In this document: piece after piece, positions 34,991-43,976 of the stretch
Layout: each line of letters begins with the position of its first letter
Position numbering within the stretch: the stretch's first letter is position 1
Assembly (NCBI RefSeq): GCF_002699205.1
Contig: NZ_PABT01000009.1
Location: 1-64,000 of the forward strand
Source of the DNA: Allomuricauda sp.
Lineage (GTDB): Bacteria; Bacteroidota; Bacteroidia; Flavobacteriales; Flavobacteriaceae
Direction: 5' to 3'
DNA length: 64,000 nt
The notes under the pieces: generated by a model
What the model was told of the DNA's origin: nothing
Databases searched by the model: none
The model's input: the letters and a program-made list of their open reading frames with translations, nothing else
Position numbers and translations under genes: made by a program

Positions 34991-35649
34991 TTATTTGCGC
35001 TTGTCCTTGCTGTCCTTTTCAAAGGCCACCAGATTGAACATCTGCCGAATGCGACTCCTAACCCGCTTGTCATAACTTTCCTCCAGCTCCTTGGCATTGA
35101 GGTTGGTGGTGCAATGGGTCTTGATCTGCCGGTTGACAAAAAGCTCATAGCGCGATATCAGGATCTCCCCCATCACATTGCAATCCTTTCCATAATGCCT
35201 TCCCGTGGGTTCCACGCCAAGGTCATCAAAACAAAAGTAATGCCCGTTGCCGTAATCCTCAATGACCTTGAAACCAATGTGGTTGAACCCGAACACAATA
35301 TTTCGGCTGGGAATGACGGAATAGGGTTTTTGGTAGGGCTCCAGGAATTTCAATAGCCGCATCCGGCTGGTCTTGCCACAGCCCACTGGCCCGGTCAGCA
35401 ACAGGCCCTTGTTGGGATCGATGCCGTCCTTTTTGCAGCTGTCATAGTCCTTGATGTGTAGTTGCAGAGTTTCAGCAATATCCTACGGTCTTCCTTGTAG
35501 ATCTTGAACCGTTCCCCGGACATGAGCTTGTCCCTGTGGATAGGGCGGTCAATGTATCCCCCCAGCGGCGGATGAAAGTGAGCACCCTCAAGACTAACGC
35601 AAAAAACTGATTTTCGGTTCACTAAATCGAAAAATTGATTGGCTAACAT
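34991..35649 (-). pseudogene. Element ATPase (DnaC/IstB-like AAA+) broken by a frameshift
   Basis: The 3' part (34991-35401) encodes a AAA+ ATPase core: LTGPVGCGKTSRM (Walker A), YFCFDDLGVEP (Walker B), TTNLNAKELEESYDKRVRSR (sensor and arginine finger) and a C-terminal MFNLVAFEKD. The N-terminal part (ending near 35470) is in another frame and runs to GERFKIYKEDR. Joining IYKEDR to DIAETLQLHIKDYDSCKKDG restores the family sequence, so a single-base indel lies near 35480. The ATPase is common in Bacteroidetes conjugative elements. The 5' end abuts the IS21-like repeat at 35652. The gene is probably inactive unless the indel is a sequencing error or is bypassed. Confidence 0.75.
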
Positions 35650-35651
35650 TT

Positions 35652-35686
35652 TCCGTTTTTGGTGGTCTTAACCATACGGCTCATCC
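35652..35686 (+). repeat. Copy 2 of a 35-nt direct repeat (IS21-end-like)
   Basis: The 35 nt starting TCCGTTTTTGGTGGT match 19174-19208 at 31 of 35 positions, in the same orientation. It lies at the left edge of the chromosomal-looking region and includes the stop codon of the serine hydrolase gene (35681-35683), whose last residues may therefore be repeat-derived. Confidence 0.6.
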
Positions 35687-37360
35687 TAAAGTCTTCGATT
35701 TAGAAAATTTTATTTGCTTGACTCTGTTAGCATCCAAAACAAATACGTTCTTATTTTTCTCATCAAACTTAATTACACCGAAATCCTCAATAACAAACAA
35801 TCCATCCATAATCGGTCGTAAATGCCCCATCTCTACATCATTGATCATGAGGACCAACCCATCAAGCCTAACTTTTAGCACATAAGTACAATCAAGTTCT
35901 TTACTGTAGTAAGACCCTTCCAGCGCCTTAAGGTCTTGGTCCTTTGCTTCCAAGGGCATATAGGCATATAATTCACTTGGATTGTTTCCATTGACCGTAA
36001 CAATCATTTTATAGGGTTTACCATATTTCAAATGAAAATTGACCCTTAGACCATCCGTAACATCCAACATTTGGAATTCATTCCTATCGATTGGCAACAA
36101 CCTATTTTCATTTTGTTCCCCACGTGAATATCTTAGGGTGTCACTTTTCAGGTAAATCTTTCTTGAATAATTCTCTTCGTAACTCCAATAGGAAGCTTCA
36201 AACTGGCGTAATTCATCTTTAGTCAAAGGGACTGGTTCCACCTCGAACGATGTTAGCTTCTGCACTTCCGGTTCAGAAGCAGAAAGTTTATCCTTCAAAA
36301 GGATATCCGCAATTTGATAGGCCTTCCCTGTAGGATTTGAACCTGAAACGCTCGCCAACACAATTATCGAAAACCGTTGCTCTGGAAAACGAATAAACTG
36401 TGTTCGAAAACCTAAAAAAGCCCCACCATGTGAAAGGGTAGGTAACCCTTTATAGGTATCGTGTACCAGACCAAAGGCATAATCAATGGTGTCCCCATTG
36501 TTCAATCGTCCCTTGGTCAACATCAGGTCCAGAAACTTTGCTCCTCCAACTTTTGGTCGATAAAAATTCTGGTCCCATAAATACAAATCTTTGATGGTTG
36601 TTATCAGGTTACCATCTCCCAAGGCATCAAAATTCTGTACATATCGTTTGAAAGTATCGGATTCCTTTCGATAACTCACAACCCTGTTATTAATGATTTG
36701 GCTGTGGTCATCATTGAAAAAAGTATCGTTCATGCCCAAAGGCTTGAAGATGTTCCTATCAGCATACTCCCGAATGGTCATCCCACTGACCCGATTAACA
36801 ATCTCGGCCAATAGGATATATCCGGAATTGGAATAGCTATGTTTCTCACCCGGTGAAAAATTGACATTGGATTGTCGCCCCAAAAGTTGAATTCCATCTT
36901 CAATAGTAAAATAGTCCTCGAACGACGTTCCTGACAGGTACATCAACTCCAAGTAATCACGTAAACCACTTGTATGGTGCACCAGATTACGAATCGTGAT
37001 TACTTTTCCATATCTGGGCAATTCAGGAATATATGCATGGACCTCATCATCCAGGTCAATCTTACCTTCAATGGCCAACAAGGCGATACATGCCGCGGTA
37101 AACTGTTTGGCCATAGAAGCGATATAAAATTTTGATGTTCCAGATATTGGAATCCCGTAATCAAGATTTGCCATACCATAACCTTTGGAATAGACCAATT
37201 TTCCATCTTTAACAATCCCAATAGCGACCCCGGGGGAGTTGGGATGGTCCCATTGGGAAAAAATACTATCGATTTTAGCTTGCTCTTCTGGGTTTATCTG
37301 GGCATTGACATCCAATCCCAAGGCTAGTACAACAAAAAATATGGTGATTACTGCTTTCAT
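35681..37360 (-). CDS. Class C beta-lactamase-like serine hydrolase (A)
   Basis: A 559-residue secreted protein with signal peptide (ITIFFVVLALGLDVNAQ) and a class C beta-lactamase/PBP4* fold. The nucleophile is in ASMAKQFT (about residue 82), with YSNSGY and the third motif LSHGGAFLGF. A C-terminal domain of about 190 residues with beta repeats (YMPLEAKDQDLKALEGSYYS) follows. Likely substrates are D-Ala peptides or related amides and esters in the envelope. The first ATG (37378) would add MNLFIV before the signal; I use the second Met, 37360. The stop lies in the 35-nt repeat. Confidence 0.9.
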   Translation of the reverse strand: MKAVITIFFVVLALGLDVNAQINPEEQAKIDSIFSQWDHPNSPGVAIGIVKDGKLVYSKGYGMANLDYGIPISGTSKFYIASMAKQFTAACIALLAIEGKIDLDDEVHAYIPELPRYGKVITIRNLVHHTSGLRDYLELMYLSGTSFEDYFTIEDGIQLLGRQSNVNFSPGEKHSYSNSGYILLAEIVNRVSGMTIREYADRNIFKPLGMNDTFFNDDHSQIINNRVVSYRKESDTFKRYVQNFDALGDGNLITTIKDLYLWDQNFYRPKVGGAKFLDLMLTKGRLNNGDTIDYAFGLVHDTYKGLPTLSHGGAFLGFRTQFIRFPEQRFSIIVLASVSGSNPTGKAYQIADILLKDKLSASEPEVQKLTSFEVEPVPLTKDELRQFEASYWSYEENYSRKIYLKSDTLRYSRGEQNENRLLPIDRNEFQMLDVTDGLRVNFHLKYGKPYKMIVTVNGNNPSELYAYMPLEAKDQDLKALEGSYYSKELDCTYVLKVRLDGLVLMINDVEMGHLRPIMDGLFVIEDFGVIKFDEKNKNVFVLDANRVKQIKFSKSKTLG

Positions 37361-37508
37361 TACAATGAATAAATTCACAGGTTTTATACCCCCTTCAATA
37401 GAAAAAGAACCTGCCGACTTAACTTTTCAGGTTTGCAATCGGCAAGGTCTTCTACGCAAGATATCCCTGTATTGCGTGGACTACCTAAAATAAGAATAAC
37501 GAGGGGAA

Positions 37509-39191
37509 TTATTTCCTGGCATCAAACAATTGATACAAAAACTTCTCATAGACTTCTTTATTGGTCCTTCTCCCATAAACAGCTTTGGTCTTAAGGGCAA
37601 CAACAATATCCATTGATGGAATAACGGTAATATATTGACCTGCGTTCCCTGTGGCGGTATATGCTCCTTTGAATTCAGGCAATATATCCGGACTGTCCCA
37701 AATCCGCCACATCAATCCTTGTCCCCATTTCCACCATGGCCAATCCTTGAGCCTTGGGTCGACTTGGTACATGTCCGCATAACTAGTGGTAATCGTGGTC
37801 ATTTTAGCCACCCAGGAAGCAGGCAAGACCTGTTCATTTTTCCATTTGCCCTTGCGTAGCATCAGATAACCGACCCTGGCCATATCCCTAGTGGACATTT
37901 CAAAATGATAGGCTTTGAACTTGGATTTGGAGGTATCCCCGGATTTCTGCTGCTTACTGCGGTCCCATTGTTGGAACCCAATTTTCTTGACAATATCGTT
38001 CTCAAAGGCATCGTAGATATTTTGACCGGTCTCCAGCTCAAAGATGTGACCGGCCACATTGAAATCCCAGTTGTTATAAATAAAATAGGTCCCGGGTGCC
38101 TTACTCCCGCGTTCAGGAAACAACCATTCATTCCCGCCAGGATTACTGGCTGCATGAAACACTCCGGATTTAGAGGTCAGGATATCCCATATGGTCGCTT
38201 TTTTTTCGGATTCCAAGAGTCCACCAACATCATCGATGTCCAATTCTTCAAGGGTCTTATTAAGGTCAATGGTACCATCCTCCACATACTTCCCATACAA
38301 CATGGATAGCATACTTTTCCTGACAGATGCGATATAGCTAAGTTCATGGGTATCGCCATAGTCATAGATCATTTTGCCACTTTGGACAACGATAATACCC
38401 GTAGCATGTGTACTGTCTATCGCATAGCGGTAGAGCTGGTTTATTTTATCCTGGCTCCAGCCAAACTCCGAGACGTTCTCCATCATTTCCCATTCAGCTT
38501 CAGGATAGGTAATATATTTTTCGGCCGGAACATCCCTAACATAGCGTACACTGAATCCACAGCCTTTGTTTCCTTGTTCCCTACCGATTTTCGTATTGGT
38601 CGCACCAATCATTCTTTCAAAGGCCCTTTCGGAATCATGACTGTCCGCTACCCAAAAATTGGCATGCTCACCCATAAACCTAAAATCACCGTAATCTGTT
38701 CGCCAGCCTGCCAACTGAACATCAAAACCTGCACCTCCATTTTCCCTTAAGTATGCCACGCTATTACTTGTTCCTCTCCAACCTTCTTTAACGGCCTCAT
38801 CTCTGGACATGCCCACAGTGGTTTCCAAAAGTATCCAATCCTTGTCCGTCGGCAATCGCCAACCCTTGGGAGCCAACTCATTGGCCTTTTCCCATGAATA
38901 AAGGGCTCCATATTTTTTGTAGTACTTGGTACGTTTGGCTTCTTTAACAGAATTTCCCTTATAACCGTATACTGATATGTTCATGGTGTCAACCTCTGGT
39001 AAATAGGCAAAATTTTCTGCCATCCAAACCTGCGTTCCTATTTCCACGGTCGTATAGCTACTCCCATCCCTATGGTCTGTAAAGCTTCCATGCTTTCCCT
39101 TTGGACCATTATATTGTGCAGTCGAAGCGGTAAATCCCATGATAAAGGCCAGTGTAAATACGGGCAAAACCCGTTGTAATCTCAGTTTCAT
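37509..39191 (-). CDS. FISUMP domain fused to a serine hydrolase (B)
   Basis: A 560-residue secreted protein. After the signal peptide, residues 30-215 form a FISUMP (fibrobacter succinogenes major paralogous) domain: YTTVEIGTQVWMAENFAYLP, YGALYSWEKANELAPKGWRLP, GCGFSVRYVRD. Residues 235-560 form a beta-lactamase-like hydrolase with ASVRKSML (S-x-x-K) and YNNWDFN (Y-x-N). At the usual H/K-x-G position the sequence reads TGNAGQYITVIP, so the third motif is altered. FISUMP domains are normally surface modules without enzymes, so the fusion is unusual. A TAACATAATGTTAC element lies about 50 nt upstream (39237-39250). Confidence 0.85.
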   Translation of the reverse strand: MKLRLQRVLPVFTLAFIMGFTASTAQYNGPKGKHGSFTDHRDGSSYTTVEIGTQVWMAENFAYLPEVDTMNISVYGYKGNSVKEAKRTKYYKKYGALYSWEKANELAPKGWRLPTDKDWILLETTVGMSRDEAVKEGWRGTSNSVAYLRENGGAGFDVQLAGWRTDYGDFRFMGEHANFWVADSHDSERAFERMIGATNTKIGREQGNKGCGFSVRYVRDVPAEKYITYPEAEWEMMENVSEFGWSQDKINQLYRYAIDSTHATGIIVVQSGKMIYDYGDTHELSYIASVRKSMLSMLYGKYVEDGTIDLNKTLEELDIDDVGGLLESEKKATIWDILTSKSGVFHAASNPGGNEWLFPERGSKAPGTYFIYNNWDFNVAGHIFELETGQNIYDAFENDIVKKIGFQQWDRSKQQKSGDTSKSKFKAYHFEMSTRDMARVGYLMLRKGKWKNEQVLPASWVAKMTTITTSYADMYQVDPRLKDWPWWKWGQGLMWRIWDSPDILPEFKGAYTATGNAGQYITVIPSMDIVVALKTKAVYGRRTNKEVYEKFLYQLFDARK

Positions 39192-39295
39192 TTAGATTGA
39201 TTTTTGATTAGTAGTTTACATTAAAAGATACCTTGTATAACATAATGTTACAGTTTTTGTCATCTTTTTTTAATATTTGAACCCATAACTATGTC

Positions 39296-41029
39296 TTACC
39301 CCATCCGTAGGCTCCCGACCCAATTGCTTTTGTTGATCGTATAGGTCTGTGCACAAATGGTGACAAGGACAATAAAAATGATAACCAAAATGGCACCTAC
39401 CAAGCTCCCCCAAGGTATGGACGCATGTATGGCAAATGATTCCAGCCATCGTACCCCTATATAGCTTGAGACTGGTATTGCAATTGAAAAAGCCAATAGC
39501 AAGGGCTTGATGAAATTCTTTGAAAGGACGATAAAAATTGAAATGGTTCCGCCCCCTAATACTCTTCGAACGGCAAATTCCCTTTGGTACGCATTGGAAA
39601 GTTGTATCGCTATACCCCATATGCCCAGAAAGACCATAAACAGGGATACCAGGGAACAGCTTATCAATAATGTCCAAACTTTTCGAATGTTCATATGGTT
39701 TCGTTCAATGTTTTGGCCCAGTGACTTGGAACGGAATGGTTGCTCCCCAACATGCCGATCTTCTTTATCAAAATATGCCAAAGTTTGCTTTGAATCGCCA
39801 TATTTTATTGCGATAGCTTGGTTGTCGCCTTGAGATAATTTACTGGGGGAAAGCATTGGCTTCATGGATTTGGAGTGGGTATTGAATTCGCTGTCCCATG
39901 GATTACCTGTAAAATAGTGGTAAGGAGCCTTTTCCTGTACATCTGGCAATTGTCGCCAGGTACCTAAGCAAACCATTAAAATAACAGCTATGACGACTTG
40001 GATCGATAACAAGGCCTTACGCAGTGGCAATGGGAAGCCTTTGTTTTGGAATTCTTTTCCCAGTGCTCCTAAGGGCGGGAGTGCAGCCAATTGCATTGCT
40101 GGGTATATTCCGGCAAGAATCAGCATGAGGAATGCCATGACCAGTATCGAAAAATATAACTTGGGTTGGTATAAGTTGATGTCCAGTTGACTTGAGGTTA
40201 TTGTGTTGATCAAAGGCAAGGCTAATTCCATTAAAACAGCAGCAAGTATCATGGCCATGACGATCTGCACAAAAACTTCCGTAAAAAAACGCATCCTCAA
40301 TGTCCCTTTCCTAGCCCCTATAACTTTTCTTACCCCTATTTCCCGGTACCACTTTATTGAACGAGATAGGATGATACCCATATAATTAAGACATGTCAGC
40401 AATACAAGGATAAAGGGAAGTATCTTAAAAAATTCAATATAGGGCAACCTGCCTCCTTTAGCACTGCCTTGCTGTATGAAGGAATACTTCATCGTATCTA
40501 TGGATACATGCCGCTCCAAATACTTCCGAACGATGGGCCAACCGTTGTTCCAACTAATCTGATAAAGGCCGAGCACGTGACTCGTGGACATCATCACATC
40601 ATATTTCGGTTCGGATTTAAAATTGGACCATTTAAGAAAGGTGAGGGCGCGAGAGATTGTACGTTGTCCTGCAATATGTGGGAAAACCACATTGCTTATA
40701 CCCCTTGTACCCAAAGGATGGAGCACGTTCGAAACTCCGCCAGAACTCGCAATACGGATAGCATTTATAAACAATTGATCCGAATCAAGTTCATCCAATG
40801 CCTTCAAATTTTTTCCATGATCTTTTTTCATCTGAACAGGAGACACCTTTTGGTACAAGGTACCCCCACTCAGATAGAACAAGTTCGAATCCCATTCTTG
40901 ACCTATCCCAAATCCAATCATCAAACAACAGAAAATCCCCAAGATAGTTTTTGAGATATTCCATAGAAAAAACCTGACGAACATTACGTCAATACGCTTA
41001 AAAAATAAATGACCCTGTTCCTTGACCAT
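39296..41029 (-). CDS. FtsX/MacB-type ABC permease, short and without its ATPase
   Basis: A 577-residue membrane protein with two FtsX-like modules: EIGVRKVIGARKGTLRMRFF with following helices near residue 235, and EFAVRRVLGGGTISIFIVLS near residue 460. The periplasmic domains are shorter than in typical family members (about 780-800 residues). No ATPase gene lies nearby. Such orphan permeases may pair with a distant MacB-type ATPase or be decaying. The start is uncertain (MVKEQG at 41029 or MFVRFFLW downstream). Confidence 0.8.
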   Translation of the reverse strand: MVKEQGHLFFKRIDVMFVRFFLWNISKTILGIFCCLMIGFGIGQEWDSNLFYLSGGTLYQKVSPVQMKKDHGKNLKALDELDSDQLFINAIRIASSGGVSNVLHPLGTRGISNVVFPHIAGQRTISRALTFLKWSNFKSEPKYDVMMSTSHVLGLYQISWNNGWPIVRKYLERHVSIDTMKYSFIQQGSAKGGRLPYIEFFKILPFILVLLTCLNYMGIILSRSIKWYREIGVRKVIGARKGTLRMRFFTEVFVQIVMAMILAAVLMELALPLINTITSSQLDINLYQPKLYFSILVMAFLMLILAGIYPAMQLAALPPLGALGKEFQNKGFPLPLRKALLSIQVVIAVILMVCLGTWRQLPDVQEKAPYHYFTGNPWDSEFNTHSKSMKPMLSPSKLSQGDNQAIAIKYGDSKQTLAYFDKEDRHVGEQPFRSKSLGQNIERNHMNIRKVWTLLISCSLVSLFMVFLGIWGIAIQLSNAYQREFAVRRVLGGGTISIFIVLSKNFIKPLLLAFSIAIPVSSYIGVRWLESFAIHASIPWGSLVGAILVIIFIVLVTICAQTYTINKSNWVGSLRMG

Positions 41030-41657
41030 ACCTCCTTAACTTTAAGGAAACGCTTCTATATCATATCAAATGCTATCATCCGACCTCACGTAATCATCAG
41101 AAACTGAGTGAAGGTAATGCAAACTCTTCGGGACATCTACGACGGTAAAACAGGAACCGACAAGGAAAATCGTTAAGTCCCTGTTGTCCTTTTTCAAGCC
41201 ACTGCAATATGTCATCCAATCGGTTGATAAAGTAGTCACAAAGCACTATGGGACAGTTTTAGTTCACTGGTATCAACAACTTTGGTATTGCCTGTATGGT
41301 CCAAAAGGACGGGTATTATCCAGACAATACATGAAACCATTCAATAAAGTGTTCCCTTCATTGCTACAATGACCTCTGAATTGGTTTCATGATGGTACAA
41401 TACAAATATTGCTTCTCAAGGTATCGAAACGCTAACCCAAGTCAAATTGGAGTCAAGTAACACTGGCTTTGAAAGACCATACCAAAAGTAATCAGGGGAA
41501 TATGCATGAACAATAAGATTTAAGGTAGACCGTTAACAAAACGTTATCAATCGAGTAAAAAAAGTGATGAATATATTGGAACTACCTAGCACGTCCATAA
41601 AGCACGAACACTCCCACTCCCAAAACACCCATGATTATGTTAGCATAATATAGAATA
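41030..41657. other. Gene-poor stretch with a regulatory motif and a hidden membrane segment
   Basis: About 630 nt without an intact gene. It contains CGTTAACAAAACGTTATC at 41531-41548, related to the motif upstream of both LRR genes. On the minus strand at about 41587-41670, in a frame shifted from the end of serine hydrolase C, it encodes NILYYANIIMGVLGVG then VFVLYGRAR-stop, a plausible membrane helix with a basic end. The rest shows no recognised signal; it may be decayed coding DNA. Confidence 0.4.
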
Positions 41658-43127
41658 TTACCTTTTGTCCCACAGCTCTTGACCTAGATACAACTTTTGG
41701 GTCAACAAGTATTCATAAACTTGATTGACATTGTCTCCATTCAAAAAGACCACGTACCCATTTTTGGATTTAGGGAACATGATGGCCAAGGTACTTACCC
41801 CTGGGTCTTTCCCGGTATGCAACATGGCGAACTCATCATCACTGAAACCGGTCAAGATTTCCCAACCATACCCAAAAAAATCATTTTCCTTCAACTTCAC
41901 CTGATGTTTCTGCATGTCTTTAAAAAGCTGCTCATCCAACCCTGCCCCGTTGATTACATAGGCCACAAACCTTCCATAATCCTCTACAGTGGTCAATAGA
42001 TTGGCCGCTGCATTGGCCTCATAATATTTTACGGTTTCAATCTGGTTGCCATTTTCATCAAAGTTTTTGGCGTATCTGGATTCATTCATGGAACCGTCCC
42101 ACCAGAATCGGGTATCGTTCATACCTACAGGTTCAAAAATAAAATCCCGAGCCAGGTCCTCCAAGGGCCTTCCCAATTTTTTCTCAATGGCCTTTCTAAG
42201 GTATTCAAAACCTTCCCCGGAATATTGGTATTTTTCCCCGGGATCGAATTGAAAATGCAGTTTATTGGAATCCGTCATGTACCTCCAATTCGGAAATCCA
42301 GTCTGGTGGGTTAAGACCAAATAAGGGGTCAGTTCTTTGTAACGCTTATCCTTCTTTAGGTCTGGATCAATCCAGTATTTATATAAAGGTTCCTGTAAAT
42401 CCAACAACCCATGGTCCACCAATTTCAACACGGTCAATGCAGTCAATGGTTTGGTAAGTGAGGCCACCTTGAAAATAGTATTATAAGGTGCTTTCTTGGT
42501 TTTGTCCAATGTCCCAAACACCTCCACCTTGGTCAATTGACCATCCTCAATGATCCCCAATCCCAAAGCAGGGACCTTGGTTTCCAAAAGCATCTTTTCT
42601 ATAGTAGAGACACTTGCCTTGCCCTTCTCCGGGTCCTGGTGGTCAAAGCTCAATGCTTCGCCCAATATCCAATCCTCCCCTTCTACCAGCCAAACATGGG
42701 TAAACAGGGCCGAGCTCGTTTTGACATCGGTTTTTCCCTTTTCCCTGATGTAAAAATCATGCTTGCCTTTTTGGATGGCCCCATATAAAGTACCGTTGTT
42801 ATATAATGGGAATACCTCCAAACTGTTGCCATCCACTTTCCGGATGGGCTTTATATCAGGATTGGAACAGATGTATTTTCTGGTATTTTCGAAGAAGGAG
42901 GTTTTGTCCTGAAATCCACTTTGGTCGTGATAGAACTTTAAATCGTCCGCAATACGGGCCTCCAAATAAGTGAGGTCGCACTGATTGAAGCCTCTGGCAA
43001 AAAAAATACTGTCCTGTTTCTTGAGGGTATGGAACAGTTCGGAATCCCTACCCACTTGCGCACAAACCTGCAACAAACCGACACAGGTCAACATAAGATG
43101 TGAAATGATAAACTTTGTGATTTTCAT
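41658..43127 (-). CDS. Serine hydrolase with N-terminal SnoaL/DUF4440-like domain (C)
   Basis: A 489-residue secreted protein. The signal peptide ends near VCAQV; residues 30-160 resemble a DUF4440/SnoaL-like cone domain (SIFFARGFNQCDLTYLEARI, HVWLVEGEDWILGEALSF). The rest is a class C beta-lactamase-like hydrolase with ASLTKPLT (nucleophile), YQYSGEGF (Y-S-G in place of Y-x-N) and LHTGKDPGV. The start MKITKF at 43127 is chosen for the signal peptide; the longer frame to 43211 lacks one. The stop codon region overlaps a shifted frame encoding a membrane segment. Confidence 0.88.
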   Translation of the reverse strand: MKITKFIISHLMLTCVGLLQVCAQVGRDSELFHTLKKQDSIFFARGFNQCDLTYLEARIADDLKFYHDQSGFQDKTSFFENTRKYICSNPDIKPIRKVDGNSLEVFPLYNNGTLYGAIQKGKHDFYIREKGKTDVKTSSALFTHVWLVEGEDWILGEALSFDHQDPEKGKASVSTIEKMLLETKVPALGLGIIEDGQLTKVEVFGTLDKTKKAPYNTIFKVASLTKPLTALTVLKLVDHGLLDLQEPLYKYWIDPDLKKDKRYKELTPYLVLTHQTGFPNWRYMTDSNKLHFQFDPGEKYQYSGEGFEYLRKAIEKKLGRPLEDLARDFIFEPVGMNDTRFWWDGSMNESRYAKNFDENGNQIETVKYYEANAAANLLTTVEDYGRFVAYVINGAGLDEQLFKDMQKHQVKLKENDFFGYGWEILTGFSDDEFAMLHTGKDPGVSTLAIMFPKSKNGYVVFLNGDNVNQVYEYLLTQKLYLGQELWDKR

Positions 43128-43231
43128 GATTGATGATTTTTTGATGAATGTATTTTTTGCAAATATCCCGCAACACACTTCAAATCGACCAAAAAGACAT
43201 ACGACAATCACACGACAATCACACGACAGAC

Positions 43232-43771
43232 CTATATGATACTGAAGTTAAGGTCAACATAAAGCTTTCCCCGTTTATCGATTTCAAAGGAATTCCTGAG
43301 GATGACAAACACATTGGACAACACCAAAACAATCATGGTTATGAGAATAAACTTATTGCCCAAATCAAACCAATTCTTCATAAATGAAGCCAGCATAAAA
43401 AGAATAAAGGCCCCAATGGTCCAAAAAATCTGAAGGGTCACCACCTGTTTGTTCATTCTGTTCACTTCTTTTTTGGCAAACATGATAATAAGGGGCACAA
43501 CAATATTCAAAGGAGGCAGCACCGTAAGCGGCAAGGAAGAAAAATTAATGATCTTTAGCCAGGTATGGTCACTATGTACCATAACGGAAGGACTTTCCTT
43601 CAAATCCGAAACCTCTAGTCCTAAAGCCTTTGTCAGTGCATTCAAAGTATGGCCCTTGGGTTCCGCACCTGCCTCAATACGCTGTATGGTCCTTGTGGAA
43701 ACCCCACATTTCTCCGCCAACTGTTCCTGTGTGATGTTCAATTCCTCTCTTTTTTCCTTTATCTTGGACAC
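43232..43771 (-). CDS. XRE-type regulator with membrane domain
   Basis: A 179-residue protein with an N-terminal helix-turn-helix (residues 3-58: LNITQEQLAEKCGVSTRTIQ, RIEAGAEPKGHTLNALTKAL) and a C-terminal membrane part of three to four helices (LTVLPPLNIVVPLIIMF, TIGAFILFMLASFM, ILITMIVLVLSNVFVI). Membrane-tethered XRE proteins are common in Flavobacteriia. It is upstream of hydrolase C on the same strand and may regulate it. Confidence 0.85.
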   Translation of the reverse strand: MSKIKEKREELNITQEQLAEKCGVSTRTIQRIEAGAEPKGHTLNALTKALGLEVSDLKESPSVMVHSDHTWLKIINFSSLPLTVLPPLNIVVPLIIMFAKKEVNRMNKQVVTLQIFWTIGAFILFMLASFMKNWFDLGNKFILITMIVLVLSNVFVILRNSFEIDKRGKLYVDLNFSII

Positions 43772-43924
43772 GATACGTACTTTTTAAAAATAGAAAGGCA
43801 AACCCTTAATTTCAATAGTTTGCTTCATTTCAAATGTCCGATATTTAACAGATTTAAACAATAATTCCTGAGATACCAACGATTATACGGTCTTACAGAA
43901 TAGCACAACCCATTTGGATGCCAA

Positions 43925-43954
43925 CAAAAAAACCAAGGACAAAAGTCCTTGGTT
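43925..43954 (-). terminator. Rho-independent terminator
   Basis: A perfect 10-bp hairpin AACCAAGGAC / GTCCTTGGTT (43931-43940, 43945-43954) with loop AAAA and a T-run on the minus strand, 23 nt after the stop of the lipoprotein gene ending at 43977. Confidence 0.85.
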
Positions 43955-43976
43955 ATCACATCATACTTCAATACTA

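Noticed and set aside
34892-35356. A 154-residue plus-strand frame after the amidase
   Set aside because: It runs opposite the ATPase pseudogene, whose Walker motifs are on the minus strand. The 22-residue frame that is coupled to the amidase stop was kept instead.
34991-35649. IS21 helper ATPase IstB as the identity of the broken ATPase
   Set aside because: The Walker A context LTGPVGCGKTS and the TTNLNAKELEESY block fit the ATPase of conjugative elements better than IstB, despite the nearby IS21-like repeat.
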